Shown: positions 1 through 8,667, counted from the stretch's first letter. The stretch: DNA of 64,000 bases from Streptomyces roseicoloratus (GCF_004117935.1 NZ_SDOY01000140.1:62001-126000), one strand, 5' to 3'. The notes: generated from the letters alone by a model not told the origin. Made by a program: numbers and translations.

Positions 1-3000
1 GCGGGCCTCGTCCCTGGTCGCCGGGTCGTCGTCGGGGCCGAGCAGCGCCAGGGCCTGCTCGGCCTCGGCGAGCGCCGCCTGAGGTCTGCTCAGGCGTGCG
101 TACGTGTCCGCGGTCCTGAGGTGGACGCGGGCCCGCTCGACGGTGTGCGTGCGCGGCAGGGCCGCGAGCAGCCGCTGCTGCGTGGCGAGGCGTTCCGTGT
201 GGTCGTCCATCAGGGCGAGGGCCTCTTCGCGGCACCGCAACGCGTCCCGGTACTCGGACGAGCGCGTCGCCTCGACGCCCTCGACGCTCTCGAGGCCCCG
301 CAGTGCCGCGCTCGCCCAGCGGACGGCCTCCTGGGGCCGACTGGGGTCGTCCGCCAGGTCCAGCTGGGCCTGGAGGAGGCAGATCGGGCCGTACAGCCGC
401 TCGTCGGTCTGCCGCACGCCGGCCGCCAGGTCGAGCAGGAGCTCACGCGCGTTCGCCGTGCTGCCCGTGTCGTGACGGAAGCGTGCCAGGGCGTACGTGC
501 CCCGGACGGTGGCGGGTCCCGGCCGTTCCGCTTGGGTCGCCATCCGATGGATCACGGCGCGTACGAACGTCTTGCGGTACGGAGGGGAGGCCGCGTCGGG
601 GACCAGCAGCAGCAACGTCTCGGTGTCGAGGCCCCACAGGCCGAGGGCGTTGGCGACGCGGACGTCGTAGCCGGTCGCCGGCGACGGCGGGATGCCGAGA
701 AGGGACGGCAGGACGCTGTCGGGGTGCCGCTCGCGGTACCGCACCGCGGCGGCTTCCCGGTAGAAGCGCCCGATGTCGTCCCTGGCCCGTTCCCTGCGGT
801 CCTCGTGCCCGTCGACCCCGGCCACCTCGTCGCCCACGACGGCGGGAAAGGCGTAACGGCCGCCGCGCGCGTGGTCCAGGAGACCCTGGCGGACCAGTTC
901 GTCGAGTGTCCGGCGCGTCGCGGCGGGGTGTCCGGGCAGGACGGCGCAGGCCTCGTCGAAGGTGAACTCCCCGTACGTCACCTCCGCGAGACGGATCAGG
1001 GCCGGCGCGCGCCCGCCGTCGAGGCCCTCGTCGAGCCAGTGGCGGACGAGCTGCGTGGGATCGCCGACGCCCCGCTGCCCGGCGGCGAAGCGCGCCGCCG
1101 CGTCCGCGACGTACGGTTCGGCGGAGCCCATGGCCGCGCCGAGGATCCGCAGCGCGAGCGGCGACCAGGCACCGCTCGCGACCGGCTCTCCCGTGCTCGC
1201 GCCGGACGCCCGCAGCAGGTGGGAGGCGTCCTCGCCGGTCAGCGGCGGCACGTCGACCGTGGTCGCGGCCGACGGGTCCGTCACGCTCGTCCCGCGGCTG
1301 GTGACCAGGAGGCCGCATCCGTCCGGCAGCCCGGCCACGAGCGGGGCGAACACCGTCTCGTCGTCCACGTCGTCCAGCACCAGCAGGACGCGCCGGTCCC
1401 TCAGCGCGTCGAGGACGGCCCGGACGTACCCGTCCGGGCCGTCGACGGGGTCGTCGTCCGGAACGCGGGGAAGGGCACCGAGCTCGTCGAGCAGCCCGTA
1501 CAGCACGCTCGTCACCGGCTCCGGGCGGGCGCCCGAGGACCCGAACGGCACGAAGAACGCTCCGTCGGCATAGTGCCCTCGCATCCGGTGGGCCACGGTC
1601 AGGGCCAGAGCCGTTCGGCCCGCGCCGGCGAAGGCGGGATCACCGGCGGTGATCCGGACCACCCGTGGTCCCTCCGCGTCGCTCAGGGCGCTGACCACCC
1701 GTCCGACCAGGGCGTCGTGGCCCACGTACGGCTCCGGCGCCGGCGGCAGGTGCGCCGTGCCGCGAGGCGGTGCCGCGTCCGGGTCGTCGGCCGGCTGGGG
1801 GTCCGGGGCCGTCTCGGGTTCGGCGAGGCCGAGCAGTTCCAGGGTGCGGCGTGACGCCCGGGCGAACGCCTCCTGCTCCGCGGCGAGCGTCCGCGGGCCC
1901 TGTCCGTCGTACGCGACCGACGGCAGCCGGGCGCGGCCGGCGCCGCGGTCGGCGATGTGGTCGTCGAGGGCCTGGTGGAGGGCCCACACCTCGTGGGCCG
2001 GGAGGTGTTCGCGCAGGACCTCGCGGGCCTCGGGCGGCAGCGTCAGCTCGACCGTGCCGCCGCCGTCCTCCGTGATCCCGAAGACGCCGCTGGTGACGGC
2101 CTCGGCCACGTCGGCCACCGTCGCGTCCGGGACGAGCCGGGCGCGCACGAGGTGCAGCAGGCGCAGGCTCAGCCGGTCGAAGGGGGCGCAGAGGACGGTG
2201 AGCCGGGCGGCGCGTGGGGAGGCGGTCCGCAGGAAGCGGCGGGTGAGTTCGGCCGGTGGCAGCGGGGCGGCCGGAGCGCGGGCGGGGCCGGTCGCGGGGC
2301 GGCCGGTGGGCGGGACGAGGACGGCGGTGCAGCCTTCCGGGTCGCCGCGCATCAGCGTGTCGGACCAGCGGCCGAGGGCGTGCGGGGTGAGGGAGAGGAC
2401 GGGTACGGGGAGCCAGTCGCCGTCCGCTTCCGCCGTCCGGCTTCCCGGGGCCGTGAGCGGGGGTTCGACGGGGACGCGGCTGCGGTGGGTGCCGGGTGCG
2501 GCCGGGGTGAAGCGGGTGGTGGGCAGGTTGAGGCCGCCGTGCCGCCACAGCTTGGTGGGCAGCGGGTTGAGGAGGGCGGTGGGCTGGGCGCCGGCCCACC
2601 GCCGGAGCAGGTGCCAGACCTCGGGGCGGCGCCAGGCGCCGGCCATGCAGTCGGAGACCAGGACGACGAGCCGGCGGCCGTCGGCGGCGCGCAGCGGGCC
2701 GGGGGCGTGGGGTTCGCCGTCCGCGCCGAAGGTGAGGTCGGTGACCTGGAGGGTGCGGAAGGCACCGAGCCGGTCGAGGACGGCCGTGAACTCGGCGACG
2801 GTCTCGGCCCAGACCCGCATGCCGGGTGACCGGTCGACGACCAGGACCAGGTCGAACCAGCGCTCGGGCGCGGGCCTGAGCACCGGGATGAGTTCGCCAC
2901 TGCGGGCGTAGCCGTCCACGGTGGCGTCGATGTCGAGGGTGCTGCCGCGACCTTCGGGCCAGCGCCGTTTCCAGGGGCGCAGGGCGCGGGTGAGCTCCAG

Positions 3001-3363
3001 GGCGCGCGGCAGGCCGCCGGTGTGGGGTGCGGCGACGGCCCGGCCGGGGACGGGGGTGGCGCTGCCGGGGAGGCGTTCGTGGAGGGGCCGGGTGGCGGCG
3101 GTGTCGTCGGCGGCCCGCGGGGGCTGCGGGGCGGTGGGCGGCGGCGCCGGGTCGTCGGGGGTGCTCGTGGTGGCCGGTTCGGGTGCCTCGCCCGGCCGGT
3201 CGCGGCCCGCGTCGGTGTCGTCCCCTGCGGGCCGGGGCGCGGCCCCGTCGGTGCCGGCGGCCCGGTGGGCGGCGAGCCACAGTGCTTCGGCGAGCGCGGT
3301 GCCGTCCAGTCCGGGGACGGCGGTGCGCAGCGCCGAGAGCAGCCGGGGCAGCGGTTCAGGCAT
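1..3363 (-). CDS. vWA-NTPase-TPR protein of a VMAP-type conflict operon (SAV_2336-like N-terminus), C-terminus cut by window edge
   Basis: The gene starts at ATG 3363, overlaps the end of the MoxR gene by 8 bp and stays open to base 1, so at least 1121 residues are seen and the 3' end is missing. Residues about 1-110 are a short helical start and a Pro/Ala/Thr-rich linker. A von Willebrand A-like domain begins near residue 145, with the metal-site region VVDRSPGM at 175-182, a weakened DxSxS motif. An NTPase domain lies near 560-850: its P-loop reads AFAGAGRT (577-584), with Arg where Walker A has Lys, and the Walker B-like LLVLDDVDD is near 658. The last 200 visible residues are Ala/Leu-rich TPR-like helices. 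In vWA-MoxR-VMAP systems this protein is thought to sense or scaffold the response. Domain names are by my own pattern recognition; the family role is inferred. Confidence 0.8.
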   Translation of the reverse strand, partial: MPEPLPRLLSALRTAVPGLDGTALAEALWLAAHRAAGTDGAAPRPAGDDTDAGRDRPGEAPEPATTSTPDDPAPPPTAPQPPRAADDTAATRPLHERLPGSATPVPGRAVAAPHTGGLPRALELTRALRPWKRRWPEGRGSTLDIDATVDGYARSGELIPVLRPAPERWFDLVLVVDRSPGMRVWAETVAEFTAVLDRLGAFRTLQVTDLTFGADGEPHAPGPLRAADGRRLVVLVSDCMAGAWRRPEVWHLLRRWAGAQPTALLNPLPTKLWRHGGLNLPTTRFTPAAPGTHRSRVPVEPPLTAPGSRTAEADGDWLPVPVLSLTPHALGRWSDTLMRGDPEGCTAVLVPPTGRPATGPARAPAAPLPPAELTRRFLRTASPRAARLTVLCAPFDRLSLRLLHLVRARLVPDATVADVAEAVTSGVFGITEDGGGTVELTLPPEAREVLREHLPAHEVWALHQALDDHIADRGAGRARLPSVAYDGQGPRTLAAEQEAFARASRRTLELLGLAEPETAPDPQPADDPDAAPPRGTAHLPPAPEPYVGHDALVGRVVSALSDAEGPRVVRITAGDPAFAGAGRTALALTVAHRMRGHYADGAFFVPFGSSGARPEPVTSVLYGLLDELGALPRVPDDDPVDGPDGYVRAVLDALRDRRVLLVLDDVDDETVFAPLVAGLPDGCGLLVTSRGTSVTDPSAATTVDVPPLTGEDASHLLRASGASTGEPVASGAWSPLALRILGAAMGSAEPYVADAAARFAAGQRGVGDPTQLVRHWLDEGLDGGRAPALIRLAEVTYGEFTFDEACAVLPGHPAATRRTLDELVRQGLLDHARGGRYAFPAVVGDEVAGVDGHEDRRERARDDIGRFYREAAAVRYRERHPDSVLPSLLGIPPSPATGYDVRVANALGLWGLDTETLLLLVPDAASPPYRKTFVRAVIHRMATQAERPGPATVRGTYALARFRHDTGSTANARELLLDLAAGVRQTDERLYGPICLLQAQLDLADDPSRPQEAVRWASAALRGLESVEGVEATRSSEYRDALRCREEALALMDDHTERLATQQRLLAALPRTHTVERARVHLRTADTYARLSRPQAALAEAEQALALLGPDDDPATRDEAR

Positions 3364-4300
3364 GCGAGAGCTCGCGCAGGATCAGCTCCTCGACGGCCCG
3401 GCGGCGTGCCTCGTCGGGCGCGTCGGTGCCGGAGAGGAGGTGGACGGCGTTGAGGAGCTGGTCGACGGCGAGGCTCTCGCCCGCGCCGAGCCGGTCGAGG
3501 AAGGCGCGGACGAGCCGGCCGGCCTCCGGCGCCCCGGCGGTGTCCGCGCCCATGTGGGCCTCGACGATGCGCAGCAGGGTCTCCGGCGTGGGCAGGGGCA
3601 TGGTGAAGCGGACGCAGCGGCGCAGGAAGGCGGCGGGGAAGTCGCGTTCGCCGTTGCTGGTCATGACGATGAACGGGAACTCGGTGCACTGCACCCGGCC
3701 GCGGTGGACGTCGTGGTGCTCGTCGCCCTGCCATTCGCGTACGGCGACGACGTCCGTGCCGTAGCGGGCGAGTTCGGGGATCTCGAACTCGCCGCGTTCG
3801 AGGACGTCGAGGAGGTCGCTGGGCAGGTCGAGGTCGCTCTTGTCGATCTCGTCGATGAGCAGGGCGCGGGGCCGGCCGGCGGGCAGCAGGGCGGTGCCGA
3901 GCGGGCCGAGGCGCAGGAAGGGCGCGATGTCGTCGCCGCCGGCCGCGCCCTGGAGGCGCTGGGCGTGGATGCGGCCGAGGGCGTCGTAGCGGTAGAGGGC
4001 GTCGGCGAGGCCGCTGCGGGAGGTGATGTGCCAGCGCAGCACGGTGCCGAGGTCGAGTTCGGCGGCGACCTGTTCGATCACCGTGGACTTGCCGGAGCCG
4101 GCGGGGCCGGTGAGGAGGAGCGGGCGGCGCAGGGCGAGGGCGGCGTTGACGGCCTCGACGAGCCCGGCCGGAGGGACGAACTGACGGTGCAGCGGGCGGC
4201 GCGGGAACTCGCGCCAGGGCGGGGCCGCGGGCAGCGGGACGCGGTCCTCGGCCGTGGCGGGCGGGTTGCCGTGGCCCGCGTAGAAGGGCTGCCAGGTCAT
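3356..4300 (-). CDS. MoxR-family AAA+ ATPase
   Basis: A 314-residue AAA+ ATPase. Walker A is GPAGSGKST at 65-73, Walker B is LLIDEID at 147-153, a sensor-1-like VMTSN follows, then FLRRC with candidate arginine-finger residues. MoxR ATPases act as chaperone-like partners of vWA proteins, remodelling them or loading metal. The ATG at 4300 overlaps the VMAP stop (ATGA, 4297-4300) and the 3' end overlaps the vWA-NTPase start by 8 bp, so the three proteins are very probably made in fixed ratio. All nucleotide-binding residues look intact, so this is likely the working ATPase of the system, whereas the P-loop of the downstream NTPase is altered. Confidence 0.9.
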   Translation of the reverse strand: MTWQPFYAGHGNPPATAEDRVPLPAAPPWREFPRRPLHRQFVPPAGLVEAVNAALALRRPLLLTGPAGSGKSTVIEQVAAELDLGTVLRWHITSRSGLADALYRYDALGRIHAQRLQGAAGGDDIAPFLRLGPLGTALLPAGRPRALLIDEIDKSDLDLPSDLLDVLERGEFEIPELARYGTDVVAVREWQGDEHHDVHRGRVQCTEFPFIVMTSNGERDFPAAFLRRCVRFTMPLPTPETLLRIVEAHMGADTAGAPEAGRLVRAFLDRLGAGESLAVDQLLNAVHLLSGTDAPDEARRRAVEELILRELSHA

Positions 4301-6462
4301 GCGTGTTCCTCCGGGTGCTGTGCGTGGTCCTCGCGGTCGAACCAGGTGCAGAAGTCGAGCCACTCGGGTCCGTCCCAGACGGTGCGGAGGCCGGCGAGGT
4401 GATGGGTTCCGGCGGCGCCGCCGGGTGCGGGCCGCTGTTCTCCGGGGGCGGCGCAGGCGCTCCACTTCTCCCGGTAGGCGCGGCTGAACTCGCCGGGCAG
4501 CAGGTGCCAGTGGGCGTCGACGGAGCGCCGTACGGGGGCGGGCACGGGGTCGTCGGCCGCTCCGGCGGCGGGTTCGTCGCCGGGCCACAGCACGATGGGC
4601 GAGGAGGCGAGCAGGGTCTCCATCAGGCCTTCGAGCTGGGCGGGCCGGTGGGCGAGGGCGACGGCGCGGGTGCGGGGTGCGCTCATCAGACGGGCGCGCA
4701 GTTCGGCGGCGCGGCGGGTGTCGGCCTCGTCGAACCAGTCGACGCGGCTGCCTTCGTCGTGCGCGTCGATGGCCTTGAGGATGTCGCGGGCGTGGTCGTT
4801 GATCCAGAACAGGTGGTCGGGTGGCCGGATCCGGTCGCTCCAGCGCAGCACGACGTCGTACAGGGCGCCGAGCCGCATGCCGAACTCGGCCTCCTCGGGC
4901 CGCCAGCCGGCGAGCAGCGGGGCGGGGGCGGCGATCTCCACCCGGCGCAGCGGCGCGCCGAGGGTGCGGGCCTGCCGGGTTGCCCAGCGCAGGACGGCGA
5001 CGAGGGCGCGTTCGGTTCCGGCGCGGTCCTGCGCGGTGCAGGGGAACTCCTCGCGGTGCCGGACGTTCCCGTCGTCCAGGAGCCACGCCTCGAGGGTTTC
5101 GGGCCATTCGTCGCCGATGGCGGAGTGGAGGCTGACGACGAGCCGGAGCCGGAGCTCGGTGGAGCGTTCGGCGAGCCGGGCGAAGGCGTCGTTGAGGTCG
5201 ATCACCGCTCCGGTGTCCTTGGCCCAGGCCCGCAGGGCCGGATCCTGGGGGTCGACGCCGGTGTCCCGGGCGAGGTGGGTGACGAAGCCGGCGAGCGGGG
5301 CGGTACGGCTCCGTCCGGCGCGCGGGGCGCGTAGCAGCAGGTGCTCGACGGCGTCGCGGAGGAGTGCCGCCCCGGTGGAGTCGGGGAGCGCGGCGGCCGG
5401 CGCGGCCGGGGCCTCGGTGCCGACGGCGGCGAGGGCGCGGCGCAGGAGGGGGGTGGTGAGGTCCGCGCCGGGCCAGGTGTCGAACAGGGTGAGGGTGCGG
5501 GCGGCGTCGCGCAGGGCGTCGAGGACGCCGCGCGCCCAGTGGCGTGCGGGACCGGGCAGTTCGGGCAGGCGGGCCCGGAGGGCGTCCAGGTCGCTCGGGT
5601 GGAGCAGGGAGTCGGCGAGGGCGCCGCCGGCCGGTGGCAGGTCCACGGGGTCACCGCTCGGGCCCGGGTGGGGCAACGACCGGAAGGCGCGGGCGAGTTC
5701 GGCGCGGGCGACCGGTCCGAGCGGGGAACCGGCGCCGGCGGTGGCGTGGCGGGCGTTGCGGGCGAGCCACAGCGGCCCGGTCGCGAACGCGGCGCCGTCG
5801 TAGTCGACGTAGTGGACGTTCTGGCCGATGGCCCCGCCGTCCTGCCGTACGGCCTGGGCCACGGCCGCGCCGGTCAGGGTTTCCCCCGCGTCCGCGACGC
5901 CGTCCTGGAGCACCTTGACGACGGTGGTGGTGAACCGCAGCGCGTAGGCCTCTTCGTCGGCGGCCGCGCCCATGAGCAGGGAGAGGCGGGTGTCGCCGCG
6001 CCGGATGCCGTGGGCGAGGGACGGCAGGTCGGGCAGGGCGTTGCCGGCGTGGCAGGTGTCGACGAGGGCGACGAGTCCGTCGAGGCCGGTGGTGTCGAGG
6101 AGGCCGCCGAGCAGGGAGCCGACGTCGACGGCGCTGAGCGGGTCCTCGGCGCGCGAGTCCTCCGCCATGTAGGAGAGCTGGGTGCCGGAGGCCATCCCGT
6201 GGCCGAGGAAGGCGAGGACGAGGACCGCCCCGGCCTCGGCGGCGGTGCGGCCGGCCCGCCGTACGGCCTTCTCGACGGCTTCCTGGGTGAGGCCGGGGCC
6301 GTACAGCAGGGTCGGGCCGTGCGCCGGGTCCTTGGCGCAGGCGCCGGCCCACGGCGAGGTGAGGGTGTCGTGCAGGGCGCGGGCCGCGGGTTCGAGGCCG
6401 TCGAGCATGCCGAGGTCGGGGCACTGGGCCCCGATCACCAGCACGTGCCGCGGTGCGCTCAT
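4297..6462 (-). CDS. VMAP protein: caspase-like peptidase domain plus VMAP C-terminal domain
   Basis: A 721-residue protein. The N-terminal 240 residues form a caspase-like (C14/metacaspase-type) fold: the catalytic His lies in AFLGHG (His88) and the catalytic Cys in LVDTCHAG (Cys137), each after a hydrophobic strand as expected. A linker of about 200 residues leads to a C-terminal domain of roughly 260 residues with motifs (RLRLVVSLHS, ASSPIVLWPGDEP) that I recognise from the vWA-MoxR-associated protein family. In the ternary conflict systems described by Aravind and colleagues, VMAP is thought to be switched by the vWA/MoxR pair to unleash a fused or linked effector, here a protease. Start ATG 6462 overlaps the hydrolase stop (ATGA). 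Protease activity is likely from the intact dyad; its targets are unknown. Confidence 0.88.
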   Translation of the reverse strand: MSAPRHVLVIGAQCPDLGMLDGLEPAARALHDTLTSPWAGACAKDPAHGPTLLYGPGLTQEAVEKAVRRAGRTAAEAGAVLVLAFLGHGMASGTQLSYMAEDSRAEDPLSAVDVGSLLGGLLDTTGLDGLVALVDTCHAGNALPDLPSLAHGIRRGDTRLSLLMGAAADEEAYALRFTTTVVKVLQDGVADAGETLTGAAVAQAVRQDGGAIGQNVHYVDYDGAAFATGPLWLARNARHATAGAGSPLGPVARAELARAFRSLPHPGPSGDPVDLPPAGGALADSLLHPSDLDALRARLPELPGPARHWARGVLDALRDAARTLTLFDTWPGADLTTPLLRRALAAVGTEAPAAPAAALPDSTGAALLRDAVEHLLLRAPRAGRSRTAPLAGFVTHLARDTGVDPQDPALRAWAKDTGAVIDLNDAFARLAERSTELRLRLVVSLHSAIGDEWPETLEAWLLDDGNVRHREEFPCTAQDRAGTERALVAVLRWATRQARTLGAPLRRVEIAAPAPLLAGWRPEEAEFGMRLGALYDVVLRWSDRIRPPDHLFWINDHARDILKAIDAHDEGSRVDWFDEADTRRAAELRARLMSAPRTRAVALAHRPAQLEGLMETLLASSPIVLWPGDEPAAGAADDPVPAPVRRSVDAHWHLLPGEFSRAYREKWSACAAPGEQRPAPGGAAGTHHLAGLRTVWDGPEWLDFCTWFDREDHAQHPEEHA

Positions 6463-7439
6463 CGCTCCGTGAGGGTGGTGAGCGCTTCGACGAGCGGTCC
6501 GGCGACGGCGGGCTGCGCCAGGTACTTGGCGGCCGGGTGCACCCAGGCGCCGTCGGAGTCGACGCGGCGGCTGGCGGGGACGACGGCGGCGGCGTTCGGC
6601 CGGACGACGTCCTCCAGGCGGGGCCGGGCGGCCACGAGGTCGTCGCGGTCCCAGAAGTTGAGCCAGCGTCCGACGGCGGCGGGCGTGCCGAGCGGGTGCG
6701 GACGGACCCGGGGCAGGACGGCGGTGCGGATGCCGAGCGGGGAGCCGAGGGTGACGAACAGCGGTACGTCGACGGGGTGTTCGTGCAGGGTTTCCAGGGC
6801 GACGACGGTGCCGAGCGAGTGGGCGACGACGATGTTGGGCCCTTCGGGGTCGAGGCTCTCGGCGACCCGGGCGCGGATGCGCTGGTCGAGGGTGGTGTCG
6901 CCGTCCGGTTCGCCGCGGTTGAGGTAGCGGGCGACCTGGCCGAGCATGCCCGCGGTGACGCGGGCGGTGAGCCGGCCGCCGAGCGCGCGCAGTCCCGGTA
7001 CGGCGAGCAGGCTGGTGACGGCGTTGACGACGCGCCGGGCGGGGGCGCCCGCGCCCTGCGCGCCGGCGGGCGGGGCGAGCCGGACGCGGGCGGCGCGCAG
7101 CGCCCGGTGCTCGGCGGGGTCCGGCGGTGACGGGTCGGCGAGCCGTGCGTCGACGGCTTCGAGGAGCAGCGCGGCGAGCAGTTCGTCGTCCGGTTCCCGC
7201 GTGGCTCCGGCGGGTCCGGCGGGGGTGGCGCCGCCGCCCTGGGCACCGGCGGTACGGAACAGGTCGCCGTAGTACGCGAACCGGGCGTCGGCCGCCCAGC
7301 CGCCGGTGAGGCCCGAGACGCTGGCGGAGTGGCCGGCCGCGCGGGCGCCCGCGGCGACCGCGCGCAGCCATTCGTCCCGTTCGGCGGCGGCGTCGCGGGG
7401 AGCGCCGATGCCGTGGACGAAGACCAGGCGAGGCTTCAT
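6459..7439 (-). CDS. alpha/beta hydrolase (lipase/esterase-like), first gene of the conflict operon
   Basis: A 326-residue alpha/beta hydrolase. It opens with the strand and oxyanion loop LVFVHGIG (residues 5-12) and has the nucleophile elbow VVAHSLGT with Ser208; a late HPAAKYL could supply the His. There is no signal peptide, so it should act in the cytosol. ATG 7439 is preceded by GGGGGAG about 6 nt upstream and the gene overlaps the caspase-like VMAP gene by 4 bp, so it leads the operon. Hydrolases of this kind occur as extra effectors or regulators in bacterial conflict operons; a membrane-lipid or ester substrate is possible but not shown. It could instead be a housekeeping esterase captured by the operon, though the tight coupling argues against that. 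Confidence 0.8.
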   Translation of the reverse strand: MKPRLVFVHGIGAPRDAAAERDEWLRAVAAGARAAGHSASVSGLTGGWAADARFAYYGDLFRTAGAQGGGATPAGPAGATREPDDELLAALLLEAVDARLADPSPPDPAEHRALRAARVRLAPPAGAQGAGAPARRVVNAVTSLLAVPGLRALGGRLTARVTAGMLGQVARYLNRGEPDGDTTLDQRIRARVAESLDPEGPNIVVAHSLGTVVALETLHEHPVDVPLFVTLGSPLGIRTAVLPRVRPHPLGTPAAVGRWLNFWDRDDLVAARPRLEDVVRPNAAAVVPASRRVDSDGAWVHPAAKYLAQPAVAGPLVEALTTLTER

Positions 7440-7470
7440 TGCTCCCCCGTTCGACGTGGTGTTCCGGGTG

Positions 7471-7500
7471 ATCCTGACCGGTGCGGCGGTGCGGGAGCAA
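7471..7500 (-). promoter_or_regulatory. Candidate promoter of the conflict operon
   Basis: On the minus strand TTGCTC (7500-7495) and CAGGAT (7476-7471) are 18 nt apart, close to the Streptomyces vegetative pattern TTGACN-N17/18-TAGGAT. It would start transcription about 25 nt before the hydrolase ATG at 7439. The match is moderate and untested. Confidence 0.35.
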
Positions 7501-7523
7501 GCCGCTTCCGGCGGACCGTCAGG

Positions 7524-7542
7524 TCTCGGCCATTCTCGGCCA
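7524..7542. repeat. Helically phased direct repeat upstream of the conflict operon promoter
   Basis: TCTCGGCCA occurs at 7524-7532 and again at 7534-7542, one 10-bp helical turn apart, about 24 bp upstream of the candidate -35 element. Tandem phased 9-mers in this position are typical of an activator or repressor site, but no regulator is known here. Confidence 0.4.
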
Positions 7543-7595
7543 ACTCGGGGGCTCACCTGGCGAGATGTCGACGGTCCGGTACGGGCCCCCGGCCG

Positions 7596-7629
7596 GGCCG
7601 GCGTCCCGTACCGGGCCGGGACGCCGGCC
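7596..7629 (-). terminator. Candidate terminator hairpin between opcA and the conflict operon
   Basis: Perfect 13-bp inverted repeat GGCCGGCGTCCCG (7596-7608) and its complement (7617-7629) with an 8-nt loop. It lies 108 nt past the opcA stop and upstream of the hydrolase promoter region, so it would keep the two minus-strand units apart. There is no T tract, as is common in Streptomyces. Confidence 0.55.
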
Positions 7630-7736
7630 GGGGCCGTCAGGTGCGCGCCTGCCCGCCCCTCCCCTTGAAGACGGCTCGTTCCCCGAGCCCGCCCTCCCGT
7701 CCGGCCCGCGGACGGGGTGAGCGGGACGAACTCCCG

Positions 7737-8657
7737 CTACCGCCCGTACCGGAGGGCGGCCGCGTACGCCTCGTCCGGGTCGAGGCGGCGGAGTTCCTCG
7801 GCGATGAGCTCGGCGGTGGTGCGGACCTTGAGGGCCATCACGCGGGTCGGCTGGCCCGGGATGGACAGCCGGGCCACCGGGCCCTCGGGGCGGTCGATGC
7901 GGATCTCGCCGTCGGGCGTGCCCATGCGGACGGCGGTGACGACGGGTCCGTCGGTGACGACCCGCTCCACCGGGACGTCGAGCCGGTCGCCGAACCAGCG
8001 GGCGAGGAGCTCCGCGCTGGGGTTCTCCGCCTCGCTCTCGACGGCGGCCGTGGTCACCGACGTCCCGGCCTGGTCGAGCGCGGCGGCCAGCAGGGAGCGC
8101 CAGGGCGTGAGCCTGGTCCAGGCGAGGTCGGTGTCGCCCGGCGCGTACGAGGCGGCGCGGACCGCGAGCGCGCCGATCGGGTCGTCGACGGCGTACGTGT
8201 CGGTGATGCGGCGCTGGGCCAGGGATCCCAGCGGGTCCTCGGAGGGCACCTCGGGTGCGTCGACCGGCCACCAGACGACGACGGGCGCGTCGGGCAGCAG
8301 CAGCGGGAGCACGACGGAGTCGGCGCGGCGGGCCACTTCGCCGTGCAGCCGCAGCAGCACCGTCTCGCCCGCGCCCGCGTCGGTGCCCACCCGCACCTCG
8401 GCGTCGAGCCGGGGCACGCTGCGGGCGCGCGGGGAGCGGGCGTGCCGCTTGATGACGACGAGGGTGCGTGAAGGGTGCTCGCGCGCGGCCTCGTTGGCGG
8501 CCTTGACCGAGTCGTACGCGTTCTCCTCGTCGGTGACGATGACGAGGGTGAGGACCATGCCGACGGCGGGCGTGCCGGCGGCGCGGCGGGCCGACAGGAT
8601 CGCCTTGTTGACCTTGCTGGAGTTGGTGTCCGTGAGATCGATCTTCATGACCGGCAC
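7737..8657 (-). CDS. opcA: Glucose-6-phosphate dehydrogenase assembly protein OpcA
   Basis: A 306-residue OpcA. The family signature is clear: N-terminal KIDLTDTNSSKVNKAI, then GTPAVGMVLTLVIVTDEENA, HPSRTLVVIKRH and VVVWWPVDAP. OpcA is an allosteric activator or assembly factor of the NADPH-producing glucose-6-phosphate dehydrogenase Zwf in actinobacteria and cyanobacteria. I chose GTG 8657 because GGAAGGGG lies just upstream; ATG 8648 (MKIDL) is the start many homologues use and is equally possible. Unusually, no zwf, tal, tkt, pgi or pgl gene adjoins it; Streptomyces normally carries opcA directly after zwf. It may be a second, orphan copy. The 5' leader holds an 18-bp tandem repeat. Confidence 0.9.
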   Translation of the reverse strand: MPVMKIDLTDTNSSKVNKAILSARRAAGTPAVGMVLTLVIVTDEENAYDSVKAANEAAREHPSRTLVVIKRHARSPRARSVPRLDAEVRVGTDAGAGETVLLRLHGEVARRADSVVLPLLLPDAPVVVWWPVDAPEVPSEDPLGSLAQRRITDTYAVDDPIGALAVRAASYAPGDTDLAWTRLTPWRSLLAAALDQAGTSVTTAAVESEAENPSAELLARWFGDRLDVPVERVVTDGPVVTAVRMGTPDGEIRIDRPEGPVARLSIPGQPTRVMALKVRTTAELIAEELRRLDPDEAYAAALRYGR

Positions 8658-8667
8658 CGGCCCCTTC

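Noticed and set aside
1640-3280. Long Arg/Pro-rich minus-strand frames overlapping the vWA-NTPase gene
   Set aside because: The in-phase frame from ATG 3363 encodes the recognisable vWA and NTPase motifs; the others are out-of-frame shadows.
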